DNA from: Bradyrhizobium sp. Ghvi
GTDB lineage: Bacteria > Pseudomonadota > Alphaproteobacteria > Rhizobiales > Xanthobacteraceae
DNA: 44,232 bases
Direction: 5' to 3'
Assembly: GCF_900115265.1 (NCBI RefSeq)
Contig: NZ_FOVU01000022.1
Coordinates: forward strand, 9,638-53,869
Shown here: piece after piece, positions 1 to 8,284 of the stretch
Numbering within the stretch: the stretch's first letter is position 1
How the letters are laid out: each line of letters opens with the position of its first letter
Made by a program: the position numbers and the translations under genes
The notes under the pieces: generated by a model
The model's input: only the letters and a program-made list of their open reading frames with translations
What the model was told of the DNA's origin: nothing
Databases searched by the model: none

Positions 1-323
1 TCGACACGCTTCTCGACATATTGCTCGAACTGATCCGCTGGGACGTCATAGAGATTCTTGCCCCAGACATAGGTGACGAGGTCGCGCATCGTCGGGCGGG
101 TATCGCGGATGAATTCATCCGAGATGTCCCACATTTTGCGGAAAGCGCGATTGATCAGCTTGGCGCGAAGATCGGAACCCATGAACAGAATGCCGTAGTC
201 GATCGTGTCGAGAACAGCGTGAAGTTCTTGATCAGCTTGAGGGAGCGCGGCGCGGCGGCGCGGGACGGTTGTCCTCTGACGTCCGCCGGCCGTCTTTCCA
301 GTCGCTGCCGATCGCCGCACCAT
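1..323 (-). CDS. PAS-domain sensor protein, N-terminal part (runs off left edge)
   Basis: A reading frame on the minus strand is open from an ATG at 323-321 to the left edge (about 107 codons), so the C-terminus lies outside the window. After a basic, low-complexity leader of about 30 residues it reads LDTIDYGILFMGSDLR and INRAFRKMWDISDEFI. This is the pattern of PAS-fold sensor domains at the N-terminus of rhizobial histidine kinases, diguanylate cyclases and similar signalling proteins. An AAAGGAG sequence lies 3 bases before the ATG; a GTG is the next codon. The output domain cannot be seen, so the protein class is open. The domain call rests on sequence pattern; the signalling role is inferred. 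Confidence 0.6.
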   Translation of the reverse strand, partial: MVRRSAATGKTAGGRQRTTVPRRRAALPQADQELHAVLDTIDYGILFMGSDLRAKLINRAFRKMWDISDEFIRDTRPTMRDLVTYVWGKNLYDVPADQFEQYVEKRV

Positions 324-926
324 TGGCTCCTTTAGCCCAGACTACATCATACCACGTTACTGAATTTGGCGCGGTGTTTTGCCTCATCGCGGAATTGGCA
401 GGCGACTTCCCCAATGGGTCAAAATCGGCGGTCGATCCAGCTGCAGCTGCTTCCAGTTGACCCTCAGCAGCAGACGTTTTGACAGACTCGGATGTAATCA
501 GCCTCAGGCCAAGAGCCGAAGTAGACGCCTCTGCGCTTCAGAACGTCAACGACTGCTCCGTCGAAGTTTAAATGAAGAGCATTCCATGGGGCAGCGGTGT
601 CTACGGCTACGCCGCAACACGAGATCCGACGTACGATCCGGGTCACAAGCGGGCATCCTGGTGCTGTCCGACCCTGCGGCCCCAAGGCCAGCATCAGGGC
701 GATTGGGACAGAGGACAGCTCAACAGGTAAGCGACAGCCAGTCGGCCCCTTTTCCGTCAGCCAGCCGCAGGACATGATGGCGCTATTCCGACAGGTTAGC
801 TTGGGCCAAGAGCCGCCCTCCGCCAAATGCAGTTGTCTCCTTCCCGGTTCCGGGGCATTCGCGAAACGGTATCGGCGTCGAGATCCTGATGCTAGATTTC
901 CTGGGTCAGCCGGACAGGAGGACGAC
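324..926. other. Gene-poor stretch upstream of dodecin
   Basis: About 600 bases with no recognisable gene. A 52-codon frame on the plus strand (572-730) starts protein-like (MKSIPWGSGVYGYAATRDPT) but has no ribosome-binding site and loses its character after about 25 codons; it may be a relic. The word TGGGTCAAAATCGGCGG (415-431) recurs in the same orientation at 43669-43685 near the right end. Confidence 0.4.
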
Positions 927-1142
927 ATGCCTGATAGCGTCTACAAGGTCATAGAACTGGTCGGTACCAGCAGTGACTCGTGGGAGAAAGCGGCCGCCAA
1001 TGCGGTCGAGCAAGCAGCAAAATCTCTCCGCGATCTTCGCATTGCAGAGGTCATCAAGCTCGATATGCAACTTGATGACAAGGGAAAAGTTGAGGCCTAT
1101 CGCGCCAAGCTCAACGTATCATTCAAGTTCGAGGGCTCTTAA
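927..1142 (+). CDS. Dodecin (flavin-binding small protein)
   Basis: A 71-residue protein opening MPDSVYKVIELVGTSSDSWE and ending KLNVSFKFEGS. This is the dodecin pattern: the VYKVIELVGTS first strand, a central helix with a run of Ala residues, and a final strand of alternating hydrophobic residues. Length fits the family (65-75 residues). Dodecins form hollow dodecamers that store or buffer riboflavin and FMN in the cytoplasm. AGGAGG at 916-921, five bases before the ATG, fixes the start; a longer upstream frame is not needed. The gene stands alone among intergenic DNA and relics. Identification is firm; the physiological role here is inferred from the family. Confidence 0.88.
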   Translation: MPDSVYKVIELVGTSSDSWEKAAANAVEQAAKSLRDLRIAEVIKLDMQLDDKGKVEAYRAKLNVSFKFEGS

Positions 1143-1308
1143 GCCTCCGCACCTCGCCCGCGCTTGTGCGCGAAGATGGCTCATTGGAAAAAGGCGCGTT
1201 GCGAGGCCCGCCCAGCTGGGCGGTGTGACCCAGCTCCGGAAGTCGGCGCTAGCCTGACGGGGACCGACATCCTTTGATGCGAGGCGCGTTTGGCAGCGTG
1301 GTGAGCTC

Positions 1309-1540
1309 ATGTACATGCTCATTCGCAAGTACACCAAGGTTCGTTCGGTAGCAGACGCCGCTCGCCGCGCCAGGAGTGCGGTCGGCCAGATCCTGAGGCA
1401 ATCGCCGGGTTTCAGGTCCTACTATATGCTGGATGGCGGGCGACGGTGTCAGTATCGCCGTGATGATATTTGACGACCGCGAAAGCGCCAATACAGCGAA
1501 CGACAAGATACAGTTTGTTCAAGCAGGTCTACATGCACCT
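1309..1540 (+). pseudogene. Antibiotic-biosynthesis-monooxygenase-like relic, frameshifted
   Basis: From ATG 1309 the frame reads MYMLIRKYTKVRSVADAARR and continues to a tyrosine-rich stretch ending YYMLDGG, then runs into a stop within 15 codons. The next frame continues the same protein with GDGVSIAVMIFDDRESANTA. One extra base near 1442 joins the two. The pattern resembles small rhizobial proteins of the ABM dimeric alpha/beta-barrel type. After about codon 75 similarity fades, so the C-terminus is probably lost too. Family assignment is from memory of the pattern. Confidence 0.6.
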
Positions 1541-1888
1541 CAACCGCGGCCACAAGCCACCACAGCACGGCCCCAGATAAGGCCGGCGCCGACGCTGAAG
1601 CCGTCGTCGGCAGACTGCACACGTCCCATCGCGCGGAAAGTGTCGAGTACAGCAGAGAGCCAGCCACCAAAAAGGAATTCAGCAGACAGCAGCTTTACGC
1701 CATTCTGGCTGAGGCGGTCAGAAACACTGGTTAAGGAGCTCACCATGAAAGTCTTTGCGCTCCGGTCATCTCGGGCTCGCCTCGACGGTGCGGCTGTCGC
1801 GAACCTCCCCAGGCCTACGTCTGCTAATGGAATGATCCGGCCGTGCTCCGGCCCGCCAGTGCGAGAAGCTGGCAAGGGCGCTCAAGTC
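1541..1888. other. Gap between relic and IS110 remnant
   Basis: No intact gene. One plus-strand frame ending at TAA 1732-1734 has a protein-like end (ATKKEFSRQQLYAILAEAV) with no recognisable start; it may be the tail of a lost gene. The ATG at 1744 after GGAG opens a frame that does not look coding. Confidence 0.3.
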
Positions 1889-2837
1889 ATGTCTCAGAAC
1901 CTCAACAAAGCGATCGCCGTGATCGGCGTCGATATCGGCAAGAACTCGTTCCACCTCGTGGGTCACGATCACCGCGGTGCCATCGTGCTGCGGCAGAAGT
2001 GGTCACTCAGCCAGGTGGAAACACGGCTCGCCAACTTGCTGCCGTGCTTGATCGGTATGGAGGCCTGCGTCGGCGTGCAGCATCTCAGCCGGAAGCTCCA
2101 AATGCTTGGCCACGACGCCCGCCTGTGCCGGCGAAATACGTGCGCCCCTACTCGAAGGGGCAGAAGAATGACTTCCGAGATGCGGAAGCCATCGCCGAGG
2201 CTGTCCAACGCCCGACCATGAAATACGTCGCAACCAAGATCGCCATCAGCTCGACCTTCGGGCGCTGCACCGCGTCCCCGATCGATTGGTCGGTCAGCGT
2301 ACCGGCGTCATCAATCAGATCCGTGCGTTCCTGCTGGAGCGGGGCATCGCCGTACGGCAAGGCCTGCTTTCCCTACGGTCCGAGTTGCCGGATATGCTCG
2401 CGACGCGCGCCGATGTGCTTTCGCCTCGCATGTCACGCATCATCGAGGATCTGGCGGGCGACTGGCGCCAGCTGGATGCGCGTATCGAGGGGCTGTCTAG
2501 CGAGATCGAAACGCTGGCTCGTCAAGATAAGGCCTGCGAGCGACTGATGACGGTGTCCGGCATTGGCCCGCTTATCTCGAGTGCAATGGCGGCCGCGATC
2601 GTCACTGGAGACGTGTTCTCGAAAGGCCGCGAGTTCGGTGCCTGGCTCGGACTGGTGCCGAAGCAGATATCGACCGACGACCGCACGATCCTCGGCAAGA
2701 TATCAAGGCGTGGCAACCGCTACCTACGCGCGCTGTTCGTGCAAGCCGCATGGGTCATTCTGGTCAGGGTCAAGTGCTGGGAGCGCTACGGCAGATCCTC
2801 GCGCCGTGCTCGGGGCCGTCAAGGCGCAGCCTCGTAG
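1889..2837 (+). pseudogene. IS110-family transposase, decayed
   Basis: The protein can be followed through three frames. It starts at ATG 1889 (MSQNLNKAIAVIGVDIGKNS, with the DEDD-type first Asp of IS110 transposases), then shifts near 2125 and again near 2244. Restoring one base at each place (an A, then a G) rejoins YVRPYSKGQKNDFRDAEAI and the C-terminal transposase_20 region (LMTVSGIGPLISSAMAAAI, FGAWLGLVPKQ, GKISRRGNRYLR). The frame is lost again after about 2780, and the usual last 60 residues are missing. It cannot make an active transposase. Element ends were not located; IS110 elements lack clear terminal repeats. Confidence 0.9.
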
Positions 2838-3563
2838 CGTAGAGCAAGACGTCAGGACAGCACGACGGCCTTGACGGCCTCTTGCGCGCGGCGCGTCTGC
2901 GCGCGCAGGCCGGGACGAAGGAACGCCCGGCACGCACGAACAAAGGAATAGCGCGAAGTGAGGAGCTATCGAGATGACGTAGCCAACATCCCTTACCCGC
3001 CGAGGTCTGCGAGAGGATGAGACGACGATGGAAGATCGGTCTTCCTGGCGCATGCGAACACTGGTGACCCGAATGGCCCTTTCGAGGCCAGTCCGCTAAT
3101 CAGCTCGAATGCGCGCTGATATCCATGATGGCCCGGAGCACAGCACGCTCCAATCAGAGGCCGCATACATTGATGCAAGACCGCGATCTGACAGGTTGAC
3201 GAAAACTCTTGTAACGCGCGGCCGGACCATACATCGGGTCACGAGCTGACGGTTCGCGAGCGGTGCGGCAAGGCCCGCCAGGGGCCAACAGGCGACATTT
3301 CTTCTTTTTGGATCGGTATAGTGGGCGGCCTGAGCTTCGCTGATCGGATGCGAGGAGAATGGCATGAGGAGCATTTCGGCGGACACGATACCCATACGCT
3401 TTTGGCAAATTAGATACGATCAAAACCGCGATCCGGATACGCCGACGCTGCCAATCATCTCCGACAGCTCCAATTGCCAGAATTTTGCGTACGGTACCGA
3501 CGCAACCGATTGCACGTTGGCAGTGGCCTGCTAAAAACCGCCCTCACTCGGCGCCCTGGGGTG
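2838..3563. other. IS110 tail and chemoreceptor relic; no intact gene
   Basis: About 725 bases with no supportable intact gene. The first part is probably the 3' end of the IS110 element. At 3502-3532 lies a 31-base copy, with one mismatch, of the signalling-domain sequence at 4216-4246 of the neighbouring chemoreceptor. On the minus strand it reads QATANVQSVAS and then diverges, so it looks like a scrap of a second chemoreceptor gene or of a partial duplication. Confidence 0.5.
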
Positions 3564-5687
3564 TTAAGCCGCACGAACGGATTGAAGGAACTTCGTCACC
3601 TCGAGCTTCAGCCGATTGCTGTCGCCGGACAGCATTTGCGCTGCCGAAAGCACCTGCGAGGACGCCGACCCGGTCTCGCCTGCACCGCGCTCAACGTCGT
3701 TGATGTTCGATGAAACTTGCTGGGTGCCTTGCGCAGCCTGCTGCACGTTGCGGGAGATTTCCTGCGTCGCCGCGCCCTGCTCTTCCACGGCCGCGGCGAT
3801 AGTCGAAGAGATTTCCGACAGGCGCTCGATAGTGCCCGAAATTGCCTTGATCGCACCGACCGATTCACCGGTTGCACTCTGGATGCCCAAGATCTGCTGG
3901 CTGATTTCACCAGTTGCTTTCGCAGTCTGCTCGGCCAATGCCTTCACTTCGGAAGCGACCACGGCAAAGCCGCGACCTGCCTCGCCTGCGCGCGCCGCCT
4001 CGATGGTGGCGTTGAGCGCTAGCAAGTTCGTTTGGCTCGCGATGGTGTTGATGAGCTCGACAACGTCGCCAATGCGGCCAGCTGCCTTCGACAGCTCACC
4101 GACGCGGTCATTGGTGGCCCGAGCCTGACCAACGGCGTCGCCGGCCATCCGGGCCGATTCCTGAACCTGGCGGCCAATCTCAGTCACCGAGGAAGTCAGT
4201 TGCTCAGTCGCCGAGGCAACCGATTGCACATTGGCAGTGGCCTGCTCTGAGGCAGCTGCTACAGCCGTTGCCAACTGCTGCGACCGATCTGCCGTGGCGG
4301 TGAGCGTCTTGGCGGATGCCTCCAGTTCAGTAGAGGCCGAAGAAACTGTCTCGACGATCTCGCCAATCCTAGCTTCGAAGTCATCAGCAAGCAGCTTCAT
4401 TGCGGCAGCCTTTTCCGCCTGGGCCGCTTTTTCGAGCGCCTCGCGCTCTGCCTGCATCGACCGGATCTTTTCCGCATTATCCTGGAACACGAGCAATGCG
4501 TGCGCCATCGCCCCCATCTCGTCCCGACGATCCAGGCAAGGCACCACGATTTCGGTCCCGCCTCCGGCGATTGTACCCATGGCCCGCGTCATCTGGTTCA
4601 TGGAACAAATTATTCGCTCGAAGACTATCCAGAGGGCGCCGGCCGCAAGGAGGGTAGACAGAGCCATCAGAACGCCATTCACAAGCAGCGTGTGCAGGCT
4701 GTTGCGCTGCGCTGCGTCGGTGAGTTTTGCGGCTTCCTGACTGGCCGTCGCGCTGAGCGCGATCACCTCGTCAATCGCTTGGGTTGACTGACCAAACCAA
4801 TCAGCGGAACTGATCGGATAATTCCCGCCGCCAAGACCGGCGGCATAGACACGCTTGCGGGTTTCCTCGAAGCTGCGGAAGACTTTCTCGCGCACGCGCT
4901 CGGTGCCCGCCACGATGCTTGCCGGTGCCGACGATTTAGCGGCATAGGCCTGCACATAGTCCCACGCCGCCTCAAGTCGTCCTGTAAAGGCGGACAGATT
5001 GCTAATTTCCTGGGAACTCATCGGCTTGCCGGATGCCACAAGCGCTGCCACCGCAGCCCGCTCGCGACCGAGATACTCGCTCATTATCCACACGAAATGC
5101 TTGAAGTTCTGCACGCTCGACAGTCGAGACCGGATGTCATCCTCCTCCATTGCTGCGGCCACACGGAGAGACTGGCTCGCAATGATAAGTGAGGTGATTG
5201 TGGGCGCCCACTGAGAGACGACGGCTTTGTCTCGCACGCTCGCCGACTTCGTCATTTCGGCGTCTGCCAGTGCTCGAAGCGCCGTCAGCTGCTCATGCGC
5301 ACGCCTCGCGCTCGCGATCATCTGATCCTTCCCGGAGAAATGCCTTTCCGACATACGGACCAGCGCCTGTTCGAACGGCTGATCGCCGAGCTTGCGGAAG
5401 TTTGCGATAGCCGTCTTCTGGCTATCAGAGGCAAAGTCGGCACCGTTGAGCGCCAGATTGGTTGCGCCCCGCTCTCGTGCCCATTGGCCGGCGCTTTCCA
5501 GCAGCATGTCGGCCGTCTCGTTCACTGAAGCCGCGTCGGCCGCCGTGGCACGCTCCACGCTTGCACTGCGCAAGACATACCCGGAGATAGCAACGCCGAA
5601 GAGCGCGAGTAGCGAGACTGCTGCGACGAGCAGATTTCGAATACTCCATATCGTTGCGGCTTGCGCAGGTGCATTTGTGGACGGCAT
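3564..5687 (-). CDS. Methyl-accepting chemotaxis protein
   Basis: A 707-residue transmembrane chemoreceptor. A short cytoplasmic N-terminus is followed by membrane segment 1 (about 13-37), a periplasmic sensor region of about 290 residues, membrane segment 2 (about 330-350), a HAMP linker, and a long coiled-coil signalling domain. The hairpin tip reads ELINTIASQTNLLALNATIE and then GRGFAVVASEVKALAEQT, the CheA/CheW contact region of all MCPs. The sensor begins with an arginine-rich SAGQWARERGATNL motif, compatible with a NIT-type nitrate/nitrite-sensing fold, but the ligand cannot be told. ATG 5687 is chosen (GAGG two bases upstream, then the membrane segment); an in-frame GTG at 5726 would add 13 residues without a ribosome site. 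It stands alone, with no che genes near. Confidence 0.92.
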   Translation of the reverse strand: MPSTNAPAQAATIWSIRNLLVAAVSLLALFGVAISGYVLRSASVERATAADAASVNETADMLLESAGQWARERGATNLALNGADFASDSQKTAIANFRKLGDQPFEQALVRMSERHFSGKDQMIASARRAHEQLTALRALADAEMTKSASVRDKAVVSQWAPTITSLIIASQSLRVAAAMEEDDIRSRLSSVQNFKHFVWIMSEYLGRERAAVAALVASGKPMSSQEISNLSAFTGRLEAAWDYVQAYAAKSSAPASIVAGTERVREKVFRSFEETRKRVYAAGLGGGNYPISSADWFGQSTQAIDEVIALSATASQEAAKLTDAAQRNSLHTLLVNGVLMALSTLLAAGALWIVFERIICSMNQMTRAMGTIAGGGTEIVVPCLDRRDEMGAMAHALLVFQDNAEKIRSMQAEREALEKAAQAEKAAAMKLLADDFEARIGEIVETVSSASTELEASAKTLTATADRSQQLATAVAAASEQATANVQSVASATEQLTSSVTEIGRQVQESARMAGDAVGQARATNDRVGELSKAAGRIGDVVELINTIASQTNLLALNATIEAARAGEAGRGFAVVASEVKALAEQTAKATGEISQQILGIQSATGESVGAIKAISGTIERLSEISSTIAAAVEEQGAATQEISRNVQQAAQGTQQVSSNINDVERGAGETGSASSQVLSAAQMLSGDSNRLKLEVTKFLQSVRAA

Positions 5688-5726
5688 TTCCTCAACCCCA
5701 TGAGTGGTTCGGAGCTGCCTTGTCAC

Positions 5727-5957
5727 TTGGGCTGAGCGCTCCGACGGATTCGACGAGCCTCTGGCAAACGGCTTCCCGCAAAGCGCGACAGGGATTCAGG
5801 CCTCATTGGTCCGCTCGCCCGAAGTCGGCGCCCTACCAAAACCGTACATCCAACTTTCCACGTTAGTCTTAACGCTGGTTGCGTATTATTACGCACCGTG
5901 CAGAGCAAATCGCTGAACTTAAACACCTTTTGCGTGCCGATGATATCGGGTTGCAAG
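5727..5957. other. Upstream region of chemoreceptor gene
   Basis: Intergenic; no gene or convincing regulatory motif seen. It should contain the chemoreceptor promoter. Confidence 0.3.
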
Positions 5958-6398
5958 CTACGGTCTGCATCTGAGAACGACGTACGCCCCTTCCGAAGCA
6001 CATCCAGGATAACGCGCAGCCGAATGCACCTTGGGACCGCCGCGAGCTTCGAGAGCGCTCGCGCCGTTGGAAGAGCTTGGATTGGACCGCGTGGAAGTAT
6101 GCCGCGCGAGGCACGCGTCGGGCAGATTGAAACATAGAGCGGGCTCGGCGCTGCCGTCGCCCAAATCTACGAGAACCGGCTCGGGCCTGTACTCAACGAC
6201 GCTAGGCTGCGAATACAGTTGGTCGATCTCAGCGTGTGTGAGACGCATGACCATCCCGTAAACCCTGCCCTCCTTTACTGGGACGACCGTAGCGCGCTCA
6301 CCAAGTCTCATTTCAAAATGCTCGACATGAGCCTGCCTAACCTGCGATGGACGCAGCCCCTTGGCTTCGAGAGCTTCCGGGTCCATGAAAAGTACGTA
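5958..6398 (-). pseudogene. Gamma-glutamylcyclotransferase-like protein, 5' end lost at IS3
   Basis: Reading leftwards from the IS3 border the frame begins YVLFMDPEALEAKGLRPSQV and continues with ERATVVPVKEGRVYGMVMRL, HAEIDQLYSQPSV and ALCFNLPDA. This resembles the GGCT/AIG2-like fold family, in which the lost N-terminus would carry the Y-G-S-N/L motif. The start codon and first residues are missing because the insertion sequence abuts at 6399. After NLPDA the frame degrades into a Ser/Arg-rich tail, so the C-terminus may also be broken. The continuation is not found on the other side of the IS. Family call is moderate. Confidence 0.55.
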
Positions 6399-6425
6399 TG
6401 AGCTGCTGCCGGTTTGATGTACACC
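6399..6425. repeat. IS3 terminal inverted repeat, left
   Basis: Begins TGAGCTGCTGCCGGTTTGAT and matches the reverse complement of 7575-7601 at 26 of 27 bases. Confidence 0.92.
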
Positions 6426-6428
6426 AGG

Positions 6429-7293
6429 TTAAGCTAATCCCACCTTGCGCTCGAACTCAACCGGGCTGAACAGCCGATGGTCGAGTGCCTGCGGACCGTG
6501 TTGTAAAATCTTTCGATGTAGTCGAACACATCGGCTCGTGCCTCGTCTCTGGTTCGGTAGATCTTGTTGGCGGTCCGTTCGGTCTTGAGCGACGAAAAGA
6601 AGCTCTCCATCGCCGCGTTGTCCCAGACGTTGCCGGAACGGCTCATGCTGCAGAGAATGCCGTTGTCGGCCATCGAACGCTGGAACTGCTCGCTGGTGTA
6701 CTGACTGCCCTGATCGGAGTGGTGCACCAGGGCGTCCGGCTTGCCGCGCCGCCAGACGGCCATCAGCAGGGCGTCGGTTACCAACTGAGCTTTCATGGCG
6801 GCGCTCATCGACCAACCCACCACCCGGCTTGAGAACAGGGCGATCACTGCTGCGACCTAGAGCCAGCCCTCGGCCGTCCAGAGATACGTAAAGTCGGCGA
6901 TCCACTTCTGGTTCGGCCGCTCGGCGGCGAACTGCGGTCAAGGAGGTTCGCCGGCACGGTCTCGAGCTGTCGATCGCCGCTGTCCTTCGGCAAGCGCCGG
7001 CGTCGCGGTCGCGCCCGCAAGCCTTGCAGGCGCATCAGCCGTTTGATTTGGTGCAGGCCACAGTCCGCCCCATCGGCGAGCAGATCACGCCACACCCGGC
7101 GCGCGCCATAGGTACGGTCGCTCGCCATGAAGCTGGCCTTCACCTTGCCGCCGAGCTCTTCGTCGCTGCGGGATCTGGCGCCGGGCGAGCGATTCAGCCA
7201 GGCATGGAAGCCCGACCGCGACACCCCCAGCGCATCGCATAGCCATGCCACCGGCCAGATCGCCCGGTGCTTCGCGATGAAGACGAACTTCAT
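6429..7293 (-). pseudogene. IS3 orfB (DDE integrase) with frameshifts and a stop
   Basis: Starts MKFVFIAKHRAIWPVAWLCD at 7293. The DDE integrase core is recognisable in pieces: the IADFTYLWTAEGWL strand with the first Asp, HHSDQGSQYTSEQF with the second, and NAAMESFFSSLKTE with the Glu. The pieces lie in different frames: one base is missing near 6940, an amber codon replaces the expected Tyr near 6857, and the C-terminal SPVEFERKVGLA lies in a third frame after a small deletion near 6470. It cannot yield an active enzyme. Confidence 0.9.
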
Positions 7294-7540
7294 GTCGCTT
7301 CCTTCGCGAAGAAGGCTGCGGCTTTTTCTAGGATATCCCGCTCGGCCTTCAACTTGGCGACCTCACGGCGCAACCGGGAAAGGCCTGCACCGGATCGGAG
7401 CCGAACTTCTTCACGCATTTGCGCAGAACGTTCTCATGAACATCCCGGTCGCGACCTGCCTGCGCCACCGACACCCCACGCTCCCTGACCAGCTTGACCG
7501 CCTCGATCTTGAACTCGCGACTGAACTTCCGTCTCTTCAT
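7290..7540 (-). pseudogene. IS3 orfA (HTH) with internal deletion
   Basis: Opens MKRRKFSREFKIEAVKLVRE, the helix-turn-helix start of IS3 OrfA. After DPVQAFPG about a dozen codons normally present in this family are missing, and the rest (LRREVAKLKAERDILEKAAA, leucine-zipper end) continues in another frame up to a TGA that overlaps the orfB start as ATGA. The deletion near 7380 is out of frame, so OrfA is truncated at 63 residues. Confidence 0.85.
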
Positions 7541-7574
7541 CGCGAACCTCCGGCTTCATGAAACAACTGATCTC

Positions 7575-7601
7575 GGTGTCCATCAAACCGGCAGCAGCTC
7601 A
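7575..7601. repeat. IS3 terminal inverted repeat, right
   Basis: Ends CATCAAACCGGCAGCAGCTC plus A; inverted copy of 6399-6425 with one mismatch. Confidence 0.92.
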
Positions 7602-8070
7602 CACATCGATTTTCGCGGCCGCACGCTGCACATTCCCAAACCAAAAGGCGGCAGGAAGAAGGCCTTCGATATTCCGCTGTCACGTCAGATGATTATCTGC
7701 CTCATCCGCGCGGTCAGGTTCGGTCGCCAGATATATCCTCTGCAAGCACAAGCGTGGGTGTTTCCGGCCGACAGCGCGTCAGGGCATTTAGCGGAATTAA
7801 GGAGGATCGGGAAATGCTCTCGAAATGGGGCAACGACCTCCGTCAAACCGTCCGTACGATTGCAACCGCAGTCGGTGTATCCGAAGTTGGTGCCAAACTC
7901 TTAATGAACCATGCCATCCCCGGAGTAAACGCGGCTACATTACGCGGCACAAGCTCCTCGGAGATCATCTGCGCAGCCAGCAGCAGGCGATTAGCAGCGC
8001 GATATTTGCTACCTTGAGCGCGTCAGCCCGAGATCGTGAGTTGCACGGTTGGCTCGGGAGAGGCGTGTAA
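7602..8070 (+). pseudogene. Tyrosine-type integrase, 3' fragment with two frameshifts
   Basis: The fragment begins directly at the IS3 border with HIDFRGRTLHIPKPKGGRKK (a beta-hairpin and Lys typical of tyrosine recombinases). It continues with the catalytic Arg box DLRQTVRTIATA and the LLMNHAIPGVNA(G)YITRH region holding the Tyr nucleophile. One base is missing near 7797 and one near 7935, so three frames are needed. The 5' half (core-binding domain and first Arg) is absent. It is probably the relic of an island or prophage integrase whose front was removed in the event that placed the IS3 element. Confidence 0.85.
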
Positions 8071-8284
8071 TGCGATCTGTGGCCCGCTTCCCGGGGGCAA
8101 GCAGAGTATGGTCCGATTGGCAATGAAGTGAGGATCTATCTGAGCCTCAGCGCGTTTGAGAATTCTGCGTTATTGGCAGTGTGAATCTGTCCAATCCATC
8201 ATGGGCCATTTTGATCTAGTTAGAACCAGCCAAACATTGTTTTGCGGTCGCTCGCCGGCCATCCTGAAAATAGAGATCACCTTC
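8071..8284. other. Gap between integrase relic and rhaI
   Basis: No gene or clear terminator hairpin seen. It marks the border between decayed flank and intact core. Confidence 0.3.

Larger units (their letters stand above)
6399..7601 (-). mobile_element. IS3-family insertion sequence, complete ends, inactive
   Basis: A 1203-bp element bounded by 27-bp terminal inverted repeats (6399-6425 and 7575-7601) that differ at one base. Inside are orfA and orfB on the minus strand in the usual IS3 order, both broken. The flanking triplets are GTA on the left and CAC on the right, so there is no 3-bp target duplication. The left flank is a truncated GGCT-like gene and the right flank an integrase fragment: the two sides never belonged to one gene. 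Confidence 0.9.

Noticed and set aside
1..323. Plus-strand frame at 21-335
   Set aside because: Antisense to the PAS-domain frame, whose translation has clear PAS features.
464..928. 154-codon minus-strand frame upstream of dodecin
   Set aside because: No domain pattern, Cys- and Arg-rich, and no ribosome site.
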